Source: Chitinophagales bacterium (GTDB lineage: Bacteria; Bacteroidota; Bacteroidia; Chitinophagales; Chitinophagaceae). From it: a stretch of DNA of 6,553 nucleotides. A program made the translations under genes and the position numbers. The notes below the pieces were generated by a model. The model was not told where the DNA came from. It saw only the letters and a list, made by a program, of their open reading frames with translations, and searched no databases. Positions 1-6,211 of this stretch are shown here, in pieces; within the stretch, counting starts at the first letter, position 1; every line of letters begins with the position of its first letter. The stretch covers positions 1 through 6,553 of the forward strand of contig JAATGW010000152.1 of assembly GCA_015654495.1 (NCBI GenBank), given 5' to 3'.

Positions 1-544
1 CGGTTTTAAATACTTCCTCCTGCCTGTGATAGTTCACTGAAGCTTCCAATTCTTCAGCGGTAAAAAAAGCAGCTCCTTTGGCGAGTGGGATCAGTCGCTT
101 ATTATACAATGTCTGCGCTGCATCGGCCTCATCGCGGTAAACATGGCTTGTTTCCTGTACAAACACTTTGCTGTTTTCTCCGCTGAGAACAGATATAGCT
201 AATTGATTGTTCAATGTTCCGGTGGGAATGAATACAGCAGCTTCTTTACCAGTAATGGACGCCATCTTTTTGCACAGTTGATCAATTACTCCACCCTGCC
301 CATAAAAATCGCGGCTGATCTCCGAAACCGACATTACATCCTGCAATTTTTTTATATACTCAACAGGGTTATACATCGGGCCTTCGGATACAAATGAAAT
401 TGGATCAGTATCCGGCAACTCAAAGGCAGCATATTTTTTATCAGTGGGTGCAGGAGCCGAGACCGCCTGACCTGCCGGTAACAATGCCGGAATTGCGGCA
501 AGGGCTGAGAGTTGCAGGAATTTTCTGCGGTTAAAATCTTCCAT
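1..544 (-). CDS. Threonine aldolase/beta-eliminating lyase-like PLP enzyme with Tat-like leader (N-terminal part)
   Basis: The frame is open from an ATG at 544-542 to the window edge, giving 181 complete codons; the C-terminal part is off-window. Residues 5-11 (NRRKFLQ) resemble a twin-arginine signal, followed by a hydrophobic, Ala/Leu-rich stretch to about residue 30, so export to the periplasm is likely. The mature part resembles fold-type I PLP enzymes of the threonine aldolase/beta-eliminating lyase family: YGQGG at 81-85, TGKEAAVFIPTGTLNNQLA at 98-116 (the cofactor phosphate-binding segment), and SHVYRDEA at 133-140. His134 matches the family's His that stacks on the PLP ring. The PLP-binding lysine would be downstream and cannot be seen. 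Family assignment is fairly firm; the substrate (threonine, tryptophan/tyrosine lyase-type or other) is unknown. No Shine-Dalgarno precedes the ATG, as usual in Bacteroidota. It is transcribed divergently from the secreted protein gene at 899. Confidence 0.82.
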   Translation of the reverse strand, partial: MEDFNRRKFLQLSALAAIPALLPAGQAVSAPAPTDKKYAAFELPDTDPISFVSEGPMYNPVEYIKKLQDVMSVSEISRDFYGQGGVIDQLCKKMASITGKEAAVFIPTGTLNNQLAISVLSGENSKVFVQETSHVYRDEADAAQTLYNKRLIPLAKGAAFFTAEELEASVNYHRQEEVFKT

Positions 545-830
545 AAACTGAAATTTATTACGGGTATGGACGCAATTTAATGGAATCCAGGCTTCGGTTC
601 TTAATACTCAACCGGGCTGTAGCTAAATACCGTCATAACCATGGCTGATACGATGATAGAAGTTTTAAACAGATTATAAAAATGTTTCTAAGGTGTTATT
701 AAACTGATATTAAAGCAATTAAACCGAAATCCATGCAATAATTTAACGCGGCAGGCGATATATATAGTACGAAGAATGCATTTCGGATTATTCAACTGCT
801 CTTTAGTGTTTTTCAGAAAAAAGCCGTAGC

Positions 831-849
831 GCCGGAGAAAGTTTTCGGC
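831..849. repeat. Short inverted repeat in the divergent intergenic region
   Basis: The arms 831-838 and 842-849 can pair over 8 bp around a 3-base loop: four G-C pairs at the base, then a mix of A-T and G-T pairs. It ends within the possible -33 region of the gene at 899. It has no adjacent T-tract of terminator type. It may be a regulator site or simply chance. Confidence 0.3.
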
Positions 850-875
850 ATGTGCATTAAATAAACCTAATTTTT
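843..875 (+). promoter_or_regulatory. Possible Bacteroidota-type promoter for the secreted protein gene
   Basis: TAATTTTT at 868-875 matches the -7 consensus TAnnTTTG except at the last base. It lies 21 bases after TTTC at 843-846, a one-mismatch version of the -33 TTTG element. Transcription would start near 880, giving a leader of only about 20 bases before the ATG at 899. Both boxes are imperfect, so this is tentative. Confidence 0.3.
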
Positions 876-898
876 ATCAGGCTCATTAAAACCAGCAT

Positions 899-2509
899 AT
901 GGAGAAAAAGAATTTTGTATTGGCAGCAGTGATGTGTATATTTTTCACAACCCAGGCACAAACTGTAAAATTTGGTGTACCAGAGGAAATGGAACAGAAA
1001 GGCACCGCGGCACTTGATGGAGTCGCAGGGGTTTTGAACAACACCTATTTTGTAGTTGAAAATGATTTCGGCAAGTCGATGGATTTCAAGAATAATATAC
1101 GTACGAAAATCCGCCGTTATTCTGTTAGTAATCTTGGAAATAAGGGATTGGTCTATCTTAATCCTTTGGTGGGAGATGGTTTAGATGAGGATAAAATCAT
1201 TTTTACAGACATCTTTCAGTGGAACAACCGCGTTGTTGGATTTTATACGATCAAAGCGAAAGCAACAAAGGAAATCTTTCCAGTATATGCCCGCTTTTTC
1301 GACGGGAATTTAAAACCTATTGGAAAGAAAGATATTCTTGTAGGCGAAATTAATCACCAATATGAAAGCAACGCCTATTTCGGGCAAAGCGGTGGCATCC
1401 TGAACGGCCGGAACAAACTTGCAGTTAGAGATGAATTCCTGTTCAGCATCAGTCCCGATTCATCTACACTGGTGATAATGATGCCTGCCCCTTCCAAATC
1501 TGATTTCAATGTGAAGTGCAGAATAATTGACAAAGAACTCAGTATCGTGAAAGAAGTGACAGCGGTAATTCCTATTCAATCAAAACGTGCCGATATTGCT
1601 GGATTTCAGATTGGAAATAACGGTACAGTGTACCTGCTTACCAAAACTTATAAAAGCAAAGCACAGCGCAAAGAAGAAAAGGATGAAGATGCATTCATTA
1701 CTGAAATCCACAGTATCAATCCTGAAAATGGAAACGTTCAGTCAAAGCCTATCAACATCAGTGGCAAAACAATTTTAAAACCAACGTTTACTATCGATGC
1801 TCTGGGTAAACCTACGATCGTCTGTATGTATTCTGATAACAGCAGAGACAATAATGCACATGGAATTTATGCCCTTAAAATTGATCCTGTCTCACTCGCA
1901 CCGACTTCCCAGGATCAGCGGGAATTTGACAGCGAACTTTTGTTGAACGAGCTGGATGAAAAAGACATCAAAAAAGGACGCGGGATTCTCCCTGTTGAGA
2001 TGGAAAATTTCACACACAGGCCAGATGGTGGGATTTATGCTATAGGAAGATGGAGCGGAAAAATGGTTGTTGCACGGGGTTCAACCGGTGCGATGAATAG
2101 CTACTACAATATATTTGGTACTACAGTATTTTGTTATGTTGATGCTGCAGGAAAAGTTCGCTGGAGTAAAGGAATGAAAACCGATAGCGAAAGTCTGGAG
2201 GCATTGACACCGGTTAACGGAGCAGTATTATTGTATCGCGACAATAAAGCTTATGTTGGTTTTGCATCAGATAATGGCCTGAAGAAAAAAGAATTGAAAC
2301 GTGGAATTCAATTTAACTCCTTTGATGATAATGGTGTTAAAACAACCGGACGGTTTAATGAGTTCACAGAGGGGCTGGAAGATTTTGAAATTGTGACTTC
2401 AACTTTTTCGCAAGTGAGTAGTGATCAGTATATGTTCTGTATTCACTATGGATCAGAAAACCGCCACAGGAAAAAAATGGAAACGGCCGTTGTTCAGGTA
2501 AAGTTCTAA
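899..2509 (+). CDS. Secreted protein of unknown function, 536 residues, possibly beta-propeller-like
   Basis: I do not recognise a named family. Residues 1-20 form a signal peptide: Lys-Lys near the start, a hydrophobic core (FVLAAVMCIFF), and a TQA cleavage site before Gln21. No lipobox cysteine follows, so the mature protein is probably periplasmic or outer-membrane associated rather than a lipoprotein. The body has recurring short beta-strand/turn units: NNGTVYLLTK (240-249), DALGKPTIVCMYSD (300-313), RPDGGIYAIGRW (374-385), DAAGKVRWSK (415-424) and VNGAVLLYRDN (439-449). These resemble beta-propeller blades, but the fold is an inference. A highly charged stretch lies at 252-264. There is no obvious type IX secretion C-terminal domain, no catalytic motif and no further membrane segment. 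The ATG at 899 is chosen because the signal peptide follows directly. The gene appears monocistronic, ending just before a strong hairpin at 2534. Confidence 0.85.
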   Translation: MEKKNFVLAAVMCIFFTTQAQTVKFGVPEEMEQKGTAALDGVAGVLNNTYFVVENDFGKSMDFKNNIRTKIRRYSVSNLGNKGLVYLNPLVGDGLDEDKIIFTDIFQWNNRVVGFYTIKAKATKEIFPVYARFFDGNLKPIGKKDILVGEINHQYESNAYFGQSGGILNGRNKLAVRDEFLFSISPDSSTLVIMMPAPSKSDFNVKCRIIDKELSIVKEVTAVIPIQSKRADIAGFQIGNNGTVYLLTKTYKSKAQRKEEKDEDAFITEIHSINPENGNVQSKPINISGKTILKPTFTIDALGKPTIVCMYSDNSRDNNAHGIYALKIDPVSLAPTSQDQREFDSELLLNELDEKDIKKGRGILPVEMENFTHRPDGGIYAIGRWSGKMVVARGSTGAMNSYYNIFGTTVFCYVDAAGKVRWSKGMKTDSESLEALTPVNGAVLLYRDNKAYVGFASDNGLKKKELKRGIQFNSFDDNGVKTTGRFNEFTEGLEDFEIVTSTFSQVSSDQYMFCIHYGSENRHRKKMETAVVQVKF

Positions 2510-2533
2510 AATTAAATTGGCTGCAATATACCA

Positions 2534-2568
2534 ATGTCAAAGGCCCTGCAGCGAAGGGCCTTTGACAT
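2534..2568 (+). terminator. Strong terminator-like hairpin after the secreted protein gene
   Basis: The arms 2534-2547 and 2555-2568 are perfectly complementary over 14 bp, including the GC-rich core AGGCCCT/AGGGCCT, around a 7-base loop. It begins 24 bases after the stop codon of the 536-residue protein. The T-tract (2585-2590) is not adjacent but about 16 bases downstream, so it departs from the classical intrinsic form. The position and stability still favour a transcription terminator or mRNA 3'-end stabiliser. The perfect symmetry would let it form on either strand. Confidence 0.75.
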
Positions 2569-2628
2569 GCTTAACTCTGAAAGTTTTTTAATCTATCTAC
2601 CTTTTGATCTTTAAATATGTACATCGTT

Positions 2629-2669
2629 CGTGTTTTTTTATTTCTTGCAGCAAGCACTAAAAAAACGTG
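2629..2669. repeat. A/T-tract inverted repeat with inner hairpin
   Basis: The arm 2629-2640 (CGTG followed by seven T and A) can pair with 2658-2669 (TA-run followed by CGTG) over 12 positions, two of them G-T. The loop holds a small CTTG/CAAG hairpin at 2644-2654. Both strands therefore show a T-run after a weak hairpin. It could be a second, bidirectional terminator between converging transcripts, but the stem is mostly A-T and stability is poor. Confidence 0.35.
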
Positions 2670-2706
2670 GTCTGAGGCTCTGCCAGGTTTTAAAAACCCA
2701 ATAGAT

Positions 2707-2733
2707 AAAAAAAGGCCCCGGCACGGCGGGACC
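2707..2733 (-). terminator. Rho-independent terminator on the minus strand
   Basis: On the minus strand GGTCCCG (2733-2727) pairs with CGGGGCC (2720-2714) over 7 bp, one of them G-T, around a 6-base loop. It is followed at once by seven T (2713-2707). This is the classical intrinsic terminator form. It ends either the response regulator/kinase transcript, whose coding part stops about 240 bases upstream at 2974, or a separate small RNA. Confidence 0.7.
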
Positions 2734-2860
2734 CCGAAAACATCCGAAAGACCTAAAGACTAAAGGAATGTTTTCATTGATTGTGGTACAGACATCCTTT
2801 GTTCCTTTCGGATATGAAATCTGTTTGTAAATCACTCCTATGGCAGGCAGAGTAATCTAT
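2707..2860 (-). ncRNA. Candidate small structured RNA, or structured 3' UTR of the kinase operon
   Basis: Read on the minus strand, a nested hairpin is followed by an intrinsic terminator. The outer stem pairs 2805-2813 with 2742-2750 (9 bp, perfect). After an asymmetric internal loop (4 and 11 bases), an inner stem pairs 2792-2800 with 2762-2771 (9 bp with one bulged A), closing a 20-base loop. Only 8 bases later comes the GC-rich terminator with seven U. A -7-like element (TATTATTG, 2871-2864, one mismatch to TAnnTTTG) would start a transcript near 2858, about 150 nt long; this 5' end is a guess. The direction is favoured by the T-tract, which exists only on the minus strand. I cannot assign it to a family: the size recalls 6S-type RNAs, but no diagnostic sequence is recognised. 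Alternatively the kinase mRNA extends 240 bases to this terminator. Confidence 0.4.
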
Positions 2861-2973
2861 TTGCAATAATAGGGCTCTGGTTTTAGGAAGCGTTAAAAAC
2901 TGAATTAAATTAAGATTAAAAAAAAGGCGGGTAAATATAAAATAGTACTTCGTATGTCCTGCGTAGTTAGGTG

Positions 2974-4359
2974 TCAGGCAATTACCGGCCCGGGATTTTT
3001 CAGCGGAAGACTCACCTGAACGGTTGTACCCTGGTCGAGAATGGCCTCCACCTGAAGCGATCCTCCATGCATACGGATTATATTTCTGGCGAGTGGTAAA
3101 CCGATCCCATAGCCTTCAAAATGGCGGGTATTGGATGCACGGAAAAAAGGATCGTAGATATATTTTTGCTCCGAAGGAGGTATACCGATTCCCTCATCCT
3201 GGATAAGAATCTCAACATACTGAGTCCCGGAAACGATTGAAATTTTAACCGGCTTATTTCCTGAATATTTGCAGCCGTTATTTACCAGGTTTGTGAGTGC
3301 CAGGTGCAACAGCTGTGCATTTCCCCGCACTTTCAGCTTGTCAGAACTTTCGGGTACAAGATTTAAATCGAGATAGACCTTGTTGCCCGGGATAATCCGG
3401 TCAATGGTTTCCTTTACATCCCATATCAGCTGATCGGCACGCAATACTTCCATTCCCTGTTTCTTGCCATCAAATCCGGTCTGCGCTAAAAATAATAATG
3501 ACTTTGTTATCCTTTCCAGCCTTTCGGCCTCATTCAAAACAATCTGCAGCGACTCACGGTAATCAGATGAGCTCCGGTCTTTGCTCAATGCTACATCAGC
3601 CTCGCCGATAATTGCTGTGAGCGGATTGCTCAGTTCATGTGAAGCATTACTTATAAAATTATTCTGGGTTTCAAAAGCAGTCTCCAAACGGTCGAGCATA
3701 TGATTAAAGGTGGTCACAAGATCACTTATCTCATCACTATAATTTTTATGTTCCACACGCAGATGCATATTCTCGGAACTTATCTCTTTAACCTTGTCGG
3801 TTATCTGCCGCACCGGGTTGAAAACCTTTCTTGAAAATAAAATCGAAATAAAAAAAGTAAGAAAGGTTGCAAACAATATTGTTATCAGTAAAATTCGCTT
3901 CAGGTAGCCCTGATGCTCGGCATAAAACTGGTTGTTTGCCGAAATGATCACAATATAACCGCCCTGTTTGCTCTGGTATTTCAGTCCGGTAAATAATGTA
4001 TTATTCATCCGGTAGGTTGCGTTGCCGGTGGCAATCACCTCGGAGAAAAAAACCGGTGGAAGTTCCAGCTTTGAAATTTCTGCTGAATAATTTCCATCTG
4101 CCCTCACAGGTACAAAATATTCATTCTCATCTGGTAATTTCTCCAGATGCTTTTCTCTTATTTCCCTGAAAGCAGTCGCTGCTTCGTCCTGGTGATCGAG
4201 TACCGCCCTCGCTGCCACAACTGCCCTTATCTTGAGGCGCGAATTGAATTCAGTATAAAAATGCCGGGTGGAAAAATAATATATCGAAATACTCAGGAGG
4301 AGAATTATAGACAAACTCAGCAGAAAAAAAAGCAGGGCAATTTTAGTTTGACTTTTCAT
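2974..4359 (-). CDS. Membrane sensor histidine kinase (HAMP, HisKA, HATPase_c)
   Basis: This 461-residue inner-membrane kinase should autophosphorylate on His and pass phosphate to the regulator encoded just upstream. Two membrane segments (about 7-29 and 153-176) bracket a sensor region of some 120 residues with no recognised ligand-binding motif. A HAMP domain follows (about 177-229), then the dimerisation/phosphoacceptor domain with the H-box NASHELSNPLT (238-248; His241 the likely phosphorylated residue). The ATPase domain (about 340-455) shows the N-box NLVNNGCKYS with Asn361, the G1 box DEGIGIP (388-394), the F-box DPFFRASN (403-410) and the G2 box GYGIGLPLA (416-424), so all catalytic motifs are intact. 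The ATG at 4359 lies inside the regulator gene, overlapping it by 17 bases, which implies one mRNA and coupled translation. The stimulus cannot be inferred from sequence. The architecture is that of CusS/QseC-like kinases paired with OmpR-type regulators. Confidence 0.93.
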   Translation of the reverse strand: MKSQTKIALLFFLLSLSIILLLSISIYYFSTRHFYTEFNSRLKIRAVVAARAVLDHQDEAATAFREIREKHLEKLPDENEYFVPVRADGNYSAEISKLELPPVFFSEVIATGNATYRMNNTLFTGLKYQSKQGGYIVIISANNQFYAEHQGYLKRILLITILFATFLTFFISILFSRKVFNPVRQITDKVKEISSENMHLRVEHKNYSDEISDLVTTFNHMLDRLETAFETQNNFISNASHELSNPLTAIIGEADVALSKDRSSSDYRESLQIVLNEAERLERITKSLLFLAQTGFDGKKQGMEVLRADQLIWDVKETIDRIIPGNKVYLDLNLVPESSDKLKVRGNAQLLHLALTNLVNNGCKYSGNKPVKISIVSGTQYVEILIQDEGIGIPPSEQKYIYDPFFRASNTRHFEGYGIGLPLARNIIRMHGGSLQVEAILDQGTTVQVSLPLKNPGPVIA

Positions 4360-5053
4360 AACCCTCTTTTAATACATAGCCCATACCCACCACGGTATGT
4401 ATCAGCTTATTCTCTTTTTCCTTGTCGATTTTTTTTCGCAGGTAGTTAACATATACATCCACCACATTTGTACCAATATTAAAATTGAGATCCCATACCG
4501 ATTCCAGTATCTCCGTACGCGACAGTACCCTGCGTTGATTTTTGAGAAACAAAAGCAATAGTTTGTATTCCGTTGTAGTAAGACTAATATTGCTTGTACC
4601 CCGCTTCACTGTTTTTGTATAGTCATCCAGTTCGAGATCATCAATGCTATACTTGCTTTCTTCGCGGCTTTGCTGAGCCTGCTGAGCACCTGTTTTTCTG
4701 CGGATAAGAGCACGGATACGGGCCAGCAGCTCGATAAACTTGAAAGGTTTCACAAGATAATCATCAGCACCACGATCCAGACCAATCACCACATTTTCCG
4801 CCGTACCCAGGGCCGTAAGAAATAAAACGGGAGTTTGTATCTTCTGATTCCTGATCTCCCTGCAGATATCCAGTCCGTTCATGCCAGGAAGCATAATATC
4901 CAGAATTATCAGGTCAAAACGATACTGTAAAGCCATCTTAAGGCCATCATTGCCATTGGTGGTAATTTCAACAGCGTAACCTTCTTCGGTTAATCCTCTT
5001 TTGATAAATGAAAGCACATTGGCTTCATCTTCCACAAGTAATATCCTTTGCAT
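4343..5053 (-). CDS. OmpR/PhoB-family response regulator
   Basis: This 236-residue cytoplasmic transcription factor is the partner of the overlapping kinase. The receiver domain (about 2-118) has the acidic pocket E8-D9, the phosphoacceptor D52 in ILDIMLPGMNG, T80 in LFLTA and K102 in VKPF, all intact. A Gln/Ser-rich linker (about 121-134) leads to a winged-helix DNA-binding domain (about 136-230). This holds LTTTEYKLL (158-166), the recognition-helix region TNVVDVYVNYLRKKID (195-210) and the wing HTVVGMGYVL (219-228). The length is normal for the family. The ATG at 5053 directly begins the first beta strand (MQRILLVEDE). It is the first gene of the two-gene operon, with a perfect -7 element and a direct repeat upstream. 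The CusR-like motif GTNVVDVYVNYLRKK does not identify the signal: metal, envelope stress and other roles are all possible. Confidence 0.94.
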   Translation of the reverse strand: MQRILLVEDEANVLSFIKRGLTEEGYAVEITTNGNDGLKMALQYRFDLIILDIMLPGMNGLDICREIRNQKIQTPVLFLTALGTAENVVIGLDRGADDYLVKPFKFIELLARIRALIRRKTGAQQAQQSREESKYSIDDLELDDYTKTVKRGTSNISLTTTEYKLLLLFLKNQRRVLSRTEILESVWDLNFNIGTNVVDVYVNYLRKKIDKEKENKLIHTVVGMGYVLKEGYEKSN

Positions 5054-5086
5054 ATTATATAACGATCAGGCTTAAGCGACGATTTC

Positions 5087-5104
5087 TAATACAATTTTAA
5101 TACA
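5087..5104. promoter_or_regulatory. Direct repeat with 11-bp spacing: candidate response-regulator site
   Basis: TAATACA occurs at 5087-5093 and again at 5098-5104, start to start exactly 11 bp, about one helical turn. OmpR/PhoB-type regulators typically bind tandem direct repeats with 10-11 bp periodicity as head-to-tail dimers. The repeat lies 34-51 bases upstream of the regulator's ATG, between the predicted transcription start and the gene. That position suits autorepression; it could also influence the divergent carbonic anhydrase-like gene. Confidence 0.45.
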
Positions 5105-5118
5105 GTGACAGCCACAGA

Positions 5119-5126
5119 CAAATATA
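5119..5126 (-). promoter_or_regulatory. -7 element of the two-component operon promoter
   Basis: On the minus strand this reads TATATTTG, a perfect match to the Bacteroidota -7 consensus TAnnTTTG. Transcription would begin near 5112, leaving a leader of about 60 bases before the regulator's ATG. No clear TTTG is found 19-21 bases further upstream, so the -33 box is weak or missing, which could mean dependence on an activator. Confidence 0.5.
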
Positions 5127-5256
5127 AACAGAACGGGTTAAAGTCGTTTCATTTGGAGATGCATTAGCTTATCTGAAGTATTTTGTATTCTGAATCCGGG
5201 ATGAAACTGAATTGGTTTCCACATTTTGAATTATCTTAAAATTGAAATACGCAATC

Positions 5257-5757
5257 ATGAAAGATTCCAAATTATATCCATCGTACGAAGAATATGGTCA
5301 ACCCAAAAAAAATGTACTGGTAATCAGTTGTATTGATTTGAGGCTGACGGATAACCTTCTGGAATTCCTTCATTTCGACAATCTGATCAACAGATATGAT
5401 CATGTAGCGATGGCAGGCGCATCTTTATGCGGAAGCTATAAGAAAAACCAGGATAAATTCCATCCGGAAGCCGTTAAGAAATACAAGAGTATTCCGCACT
5501 GGGAAAATGCGCTGATGGATCATGTTCAGATTGCTTATGACCTGCACGATATCGGCGACATATATATTGTTGAACACGAAGACTGCGGAGCCTACAAAAA
5601 ATTTCTCAAACAAGGAGAAGTAAAGGATCGCAAAAAAGAAATGCACCTGCATAAAAAATATGCGGACGATCTCACCGAAAAAATCAGGGCAAAACTACCC
5701 GCATTAAATGTGCATAGTTTTATTCTGGACCTGAGAGGAAATGTCAGGATGCTTTAA
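5257..5757 (+). CDS. Beta-carbonic anhydrase-like protein
   Basis: This 166-residue, probably cytoplasmic protein has no signal peptide. The zinc-site pattern of beta-class carbonic anhydrases is present: Cys25, Asp27 and Arg29 in VISCIDLRL (Asp-Arg is the family dyad), then His107 and Cys110 in VEHEDCGAY. If active it would interconvert CO2 and bicarbonate. The segment after the first motif reads HVAMAGASL where classical enzymes have a conserved R-N-A-G, so the arginine and asparagine are replaced. A Lys/His-rich insertion follows (about 57-81). The protein is shorter than many family members (about 200 residues) and the C-terminus ends in LDLRGNVRML, like the final strand of the domain. 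The start is taken as ATG at 5257; an in-frame TTG at 5242 would add five residues but is less likely. It is divergent from the two-component operon and ends 23 bases from the converging HxlR gene. Family placement is good; catalytic activity is an inference. Confidence 0.8.
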   Translation: MKDSKLYPSYEEYGQPKKNVLVISCIDLRLTDNLLEFLHFDNLINRYDHVAMAGASLCGSYKKNQDKFHPEAVKKYKSIPHWENALMDHVQIAYDLHDIGDIYIVEHEDCGAYKKFLKQGEVKDRKKEMHLHKKYADDLTEKIRAKLPALNVHSFILDLRGNVRML

Positions 5758-5764
5758 GAGGTGC

Positions 5765-5778
5765 AACGTTAAACGTTA
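5765..5778. repeat. Tandem 7-bp repeat between converging genes
   Basis: AACGTTA occurs twice head to tail. Because AACGTT is self-complementary, 5765-5777 also forms an inverted repeat around one base. It fills most of the 23-base gap between the carbonic anhydrase-like and HxlR genes. No T-tract follows, so I do not call it a terminator. Confidence 0.4.
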
Positions 5779-5780
5779 AA

Positions 5781-6167
5781 CTATTTGCCGATAATCTTCT
5801 TCCTGTGCGACAATCCCCAGATGCGCAGCTCCTCAATAACTTTCCCAAGTGATTCTCCGTGTTTTGTAATCGAATATTCCACTACAGGAGGAAAATCGTC
5901 AAAAACCTGCCGTATAATAAGCTGATTGGCTTCGAGCATTTTGAGTTCTTTGGACAACATCTTGTCTGTAATACCCGGGATCTCTCTTGAAATTTCCTTA
6001 AAACGCTTGGCGCCGAATGACAATGCGATGAGTATCGGAAGTTTCCAGCGGCCATTTAAAACCTCAAGGGCATCTCTTACGGGCATGATCTGTCTGGAAC
6101 ATTCCTGCGTGGTGTGAAGCTCAGCTCTTTTTTCAAATAATGCCATATAAAAATGATTTGCTATCAT
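5781..6167 (-). CDS. HxlR-family winged-helix transcriptional regulator
   Basis: This 128-residue protein carries the HxlR domain. It runs from PVRDALEVLNGRWKLPILIAL (29-49), the family's signature opening helix, through the helix-turn-helix RFKEISREIPGITDKMLSKELKMLEANQLI (55-84), to the wing and C-terminal dimer helix (VVEYSITKHGESLGKVIEELRIWG, 95-118). Cys23 precedes the domain where several family members (YodB, HypR) carry a thiol that senses quinones or oxidants; a similar role here is inference. The start is uncertain: ATG at 6167 gives 128 residues, and an in-frame ATG at 6146 would remove seven. A perfect palindrome lies just upstream of the first ATG and the gene is divergent from a DoxX-like gene, the typical arrangement of a local repressor controlling itself and its neighbour. 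It converges on the carbonic anhydrase-like gene with a 23-base gap. Confidence 0.92.
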   Translation of the reverse strand: MIANHFYMALFEKRAELHTTQECSRQIMPVRDALEVLNGRWKLPILIALSFGAKRFKEISREIPGITDKMLSKELKMLEANQLIIRQVFDDFPPVVEYSITKHGESLGKVIEELRIWGLSHRKKIIGK

Positions 6168-6170
6168 ATA

Positions 6171-6201
6171 GGATAGTACTATCCAGATGTAAAGTACTAT
6201 C
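6171..6201. promoter_or_regulatory. Candidate HxlR operator: 14-bp palindrome plus a second partial copy
   Basis: GGATAGTACTATCC (6171-6184) is a perfect 14-bp palindrome. Its AGTACTATC part recurs at 6193-6201, exactly 18 bp further on. Both lie between the divergent HxlR and DoxX-like genes. For the regulator gene they fall downstream of the predicted start of transcription. For the DoxX-like gene the second copy covers the -33 position. Winged-helix dimers of this family bind such dyads, so repression of both genes through this region is likely. Confidence 0.65.
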
Positions 6202-6211
6202 TAAAGTAAAG

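Larger units (their letters stand above)
545..898. other. Divergent intergenic region
   Basis: These 354 bases separate the lyase-like gene from the secreted protein gene. The middle part (about 655-770) is very AT-rich, and I found no open frame worth calling, no tRNA-like fold and no repeat array. It must hold promoters for both flanking genes. A weak candidate for the rightward gene is listed separately. For the leftward gene I could not find a convincing TAnnTTTG element. A short hairpin lies at 831-849. Confidence 0.6.
2510..2973. other. Region without a convincing protein gene, rich in hairpins
   Basis: These 464 bases separate the converging secreted protein and histidine kinase genes. 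They contain, left to right, the 14-bp terminator hairpin of the upstream gene, an A/T-tract inverted repeat (2629-2669), a minus-strand intrinsic terminator (2707-2733), a nested inverted repeat (2742-2813), and an AT-rich stretch up to the kinase stop codon. The only sizable reading frame is a GTG-started minus-strand frame at 2638-2835. It runs straight through the terminator and hairpins and looks spurious. Confidence 0.7.

Noticed and set aside
238..248. Suspicion that the kinase is inactive because its H-box reads HELSNPLT rather than HELRTPLT (residue numbers, protein at 2974-4359)
   Set aside because: The phosphoacceptor His, the following Glu and the Pro are kept, and all ATP-binding boxes are intact. 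Variation at the two changed positions is common in this family.
203..397. 64-residue plus-strand reading frame
   Set aside because: It lies antisense within the lyase-like gene, whose family motifs are clear in the minus-strand frame.
2638..2835. 65-residue minus-strand reading frame starting at GTG
   Set aside because: It runs through the minus-strand intrinsic terminator and the nested hairpin, has a non-ATG start and no recognisable protein features. The region is better explained as non-coding.
2918..2973. Eight-T run on the minus strand shortly after the kinase stop codon as its terminator
   Set aside because: No stable GC-rich hairpin precedes the T-run. The terminator at 2707-2733 is much more convincing.
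3024..3206. 60-residue plus-strand reading frame, and a similar 100-residue frame at 4147-4449
   Set aside because: Both lie antisense to the histidine kinase and regulator genes, whose motifs are intact throughout.
5152..5185. Promoter for the carbonic anhydrase-like gene from TTTG (5152-5155) and TATTTTG (5179-5185)
   Set aside because: The spacing is 23 bases and the second box is one base short of TAnnTTTG, so the match is too poor to call.
5242..5256. TTG start for the carbonic anhydrase-like gene
   Set aside because: TTG starts are rare in this group and an ATG follows five codons later, well before the first conserved strand, so the ATG at 5257 is preferred.
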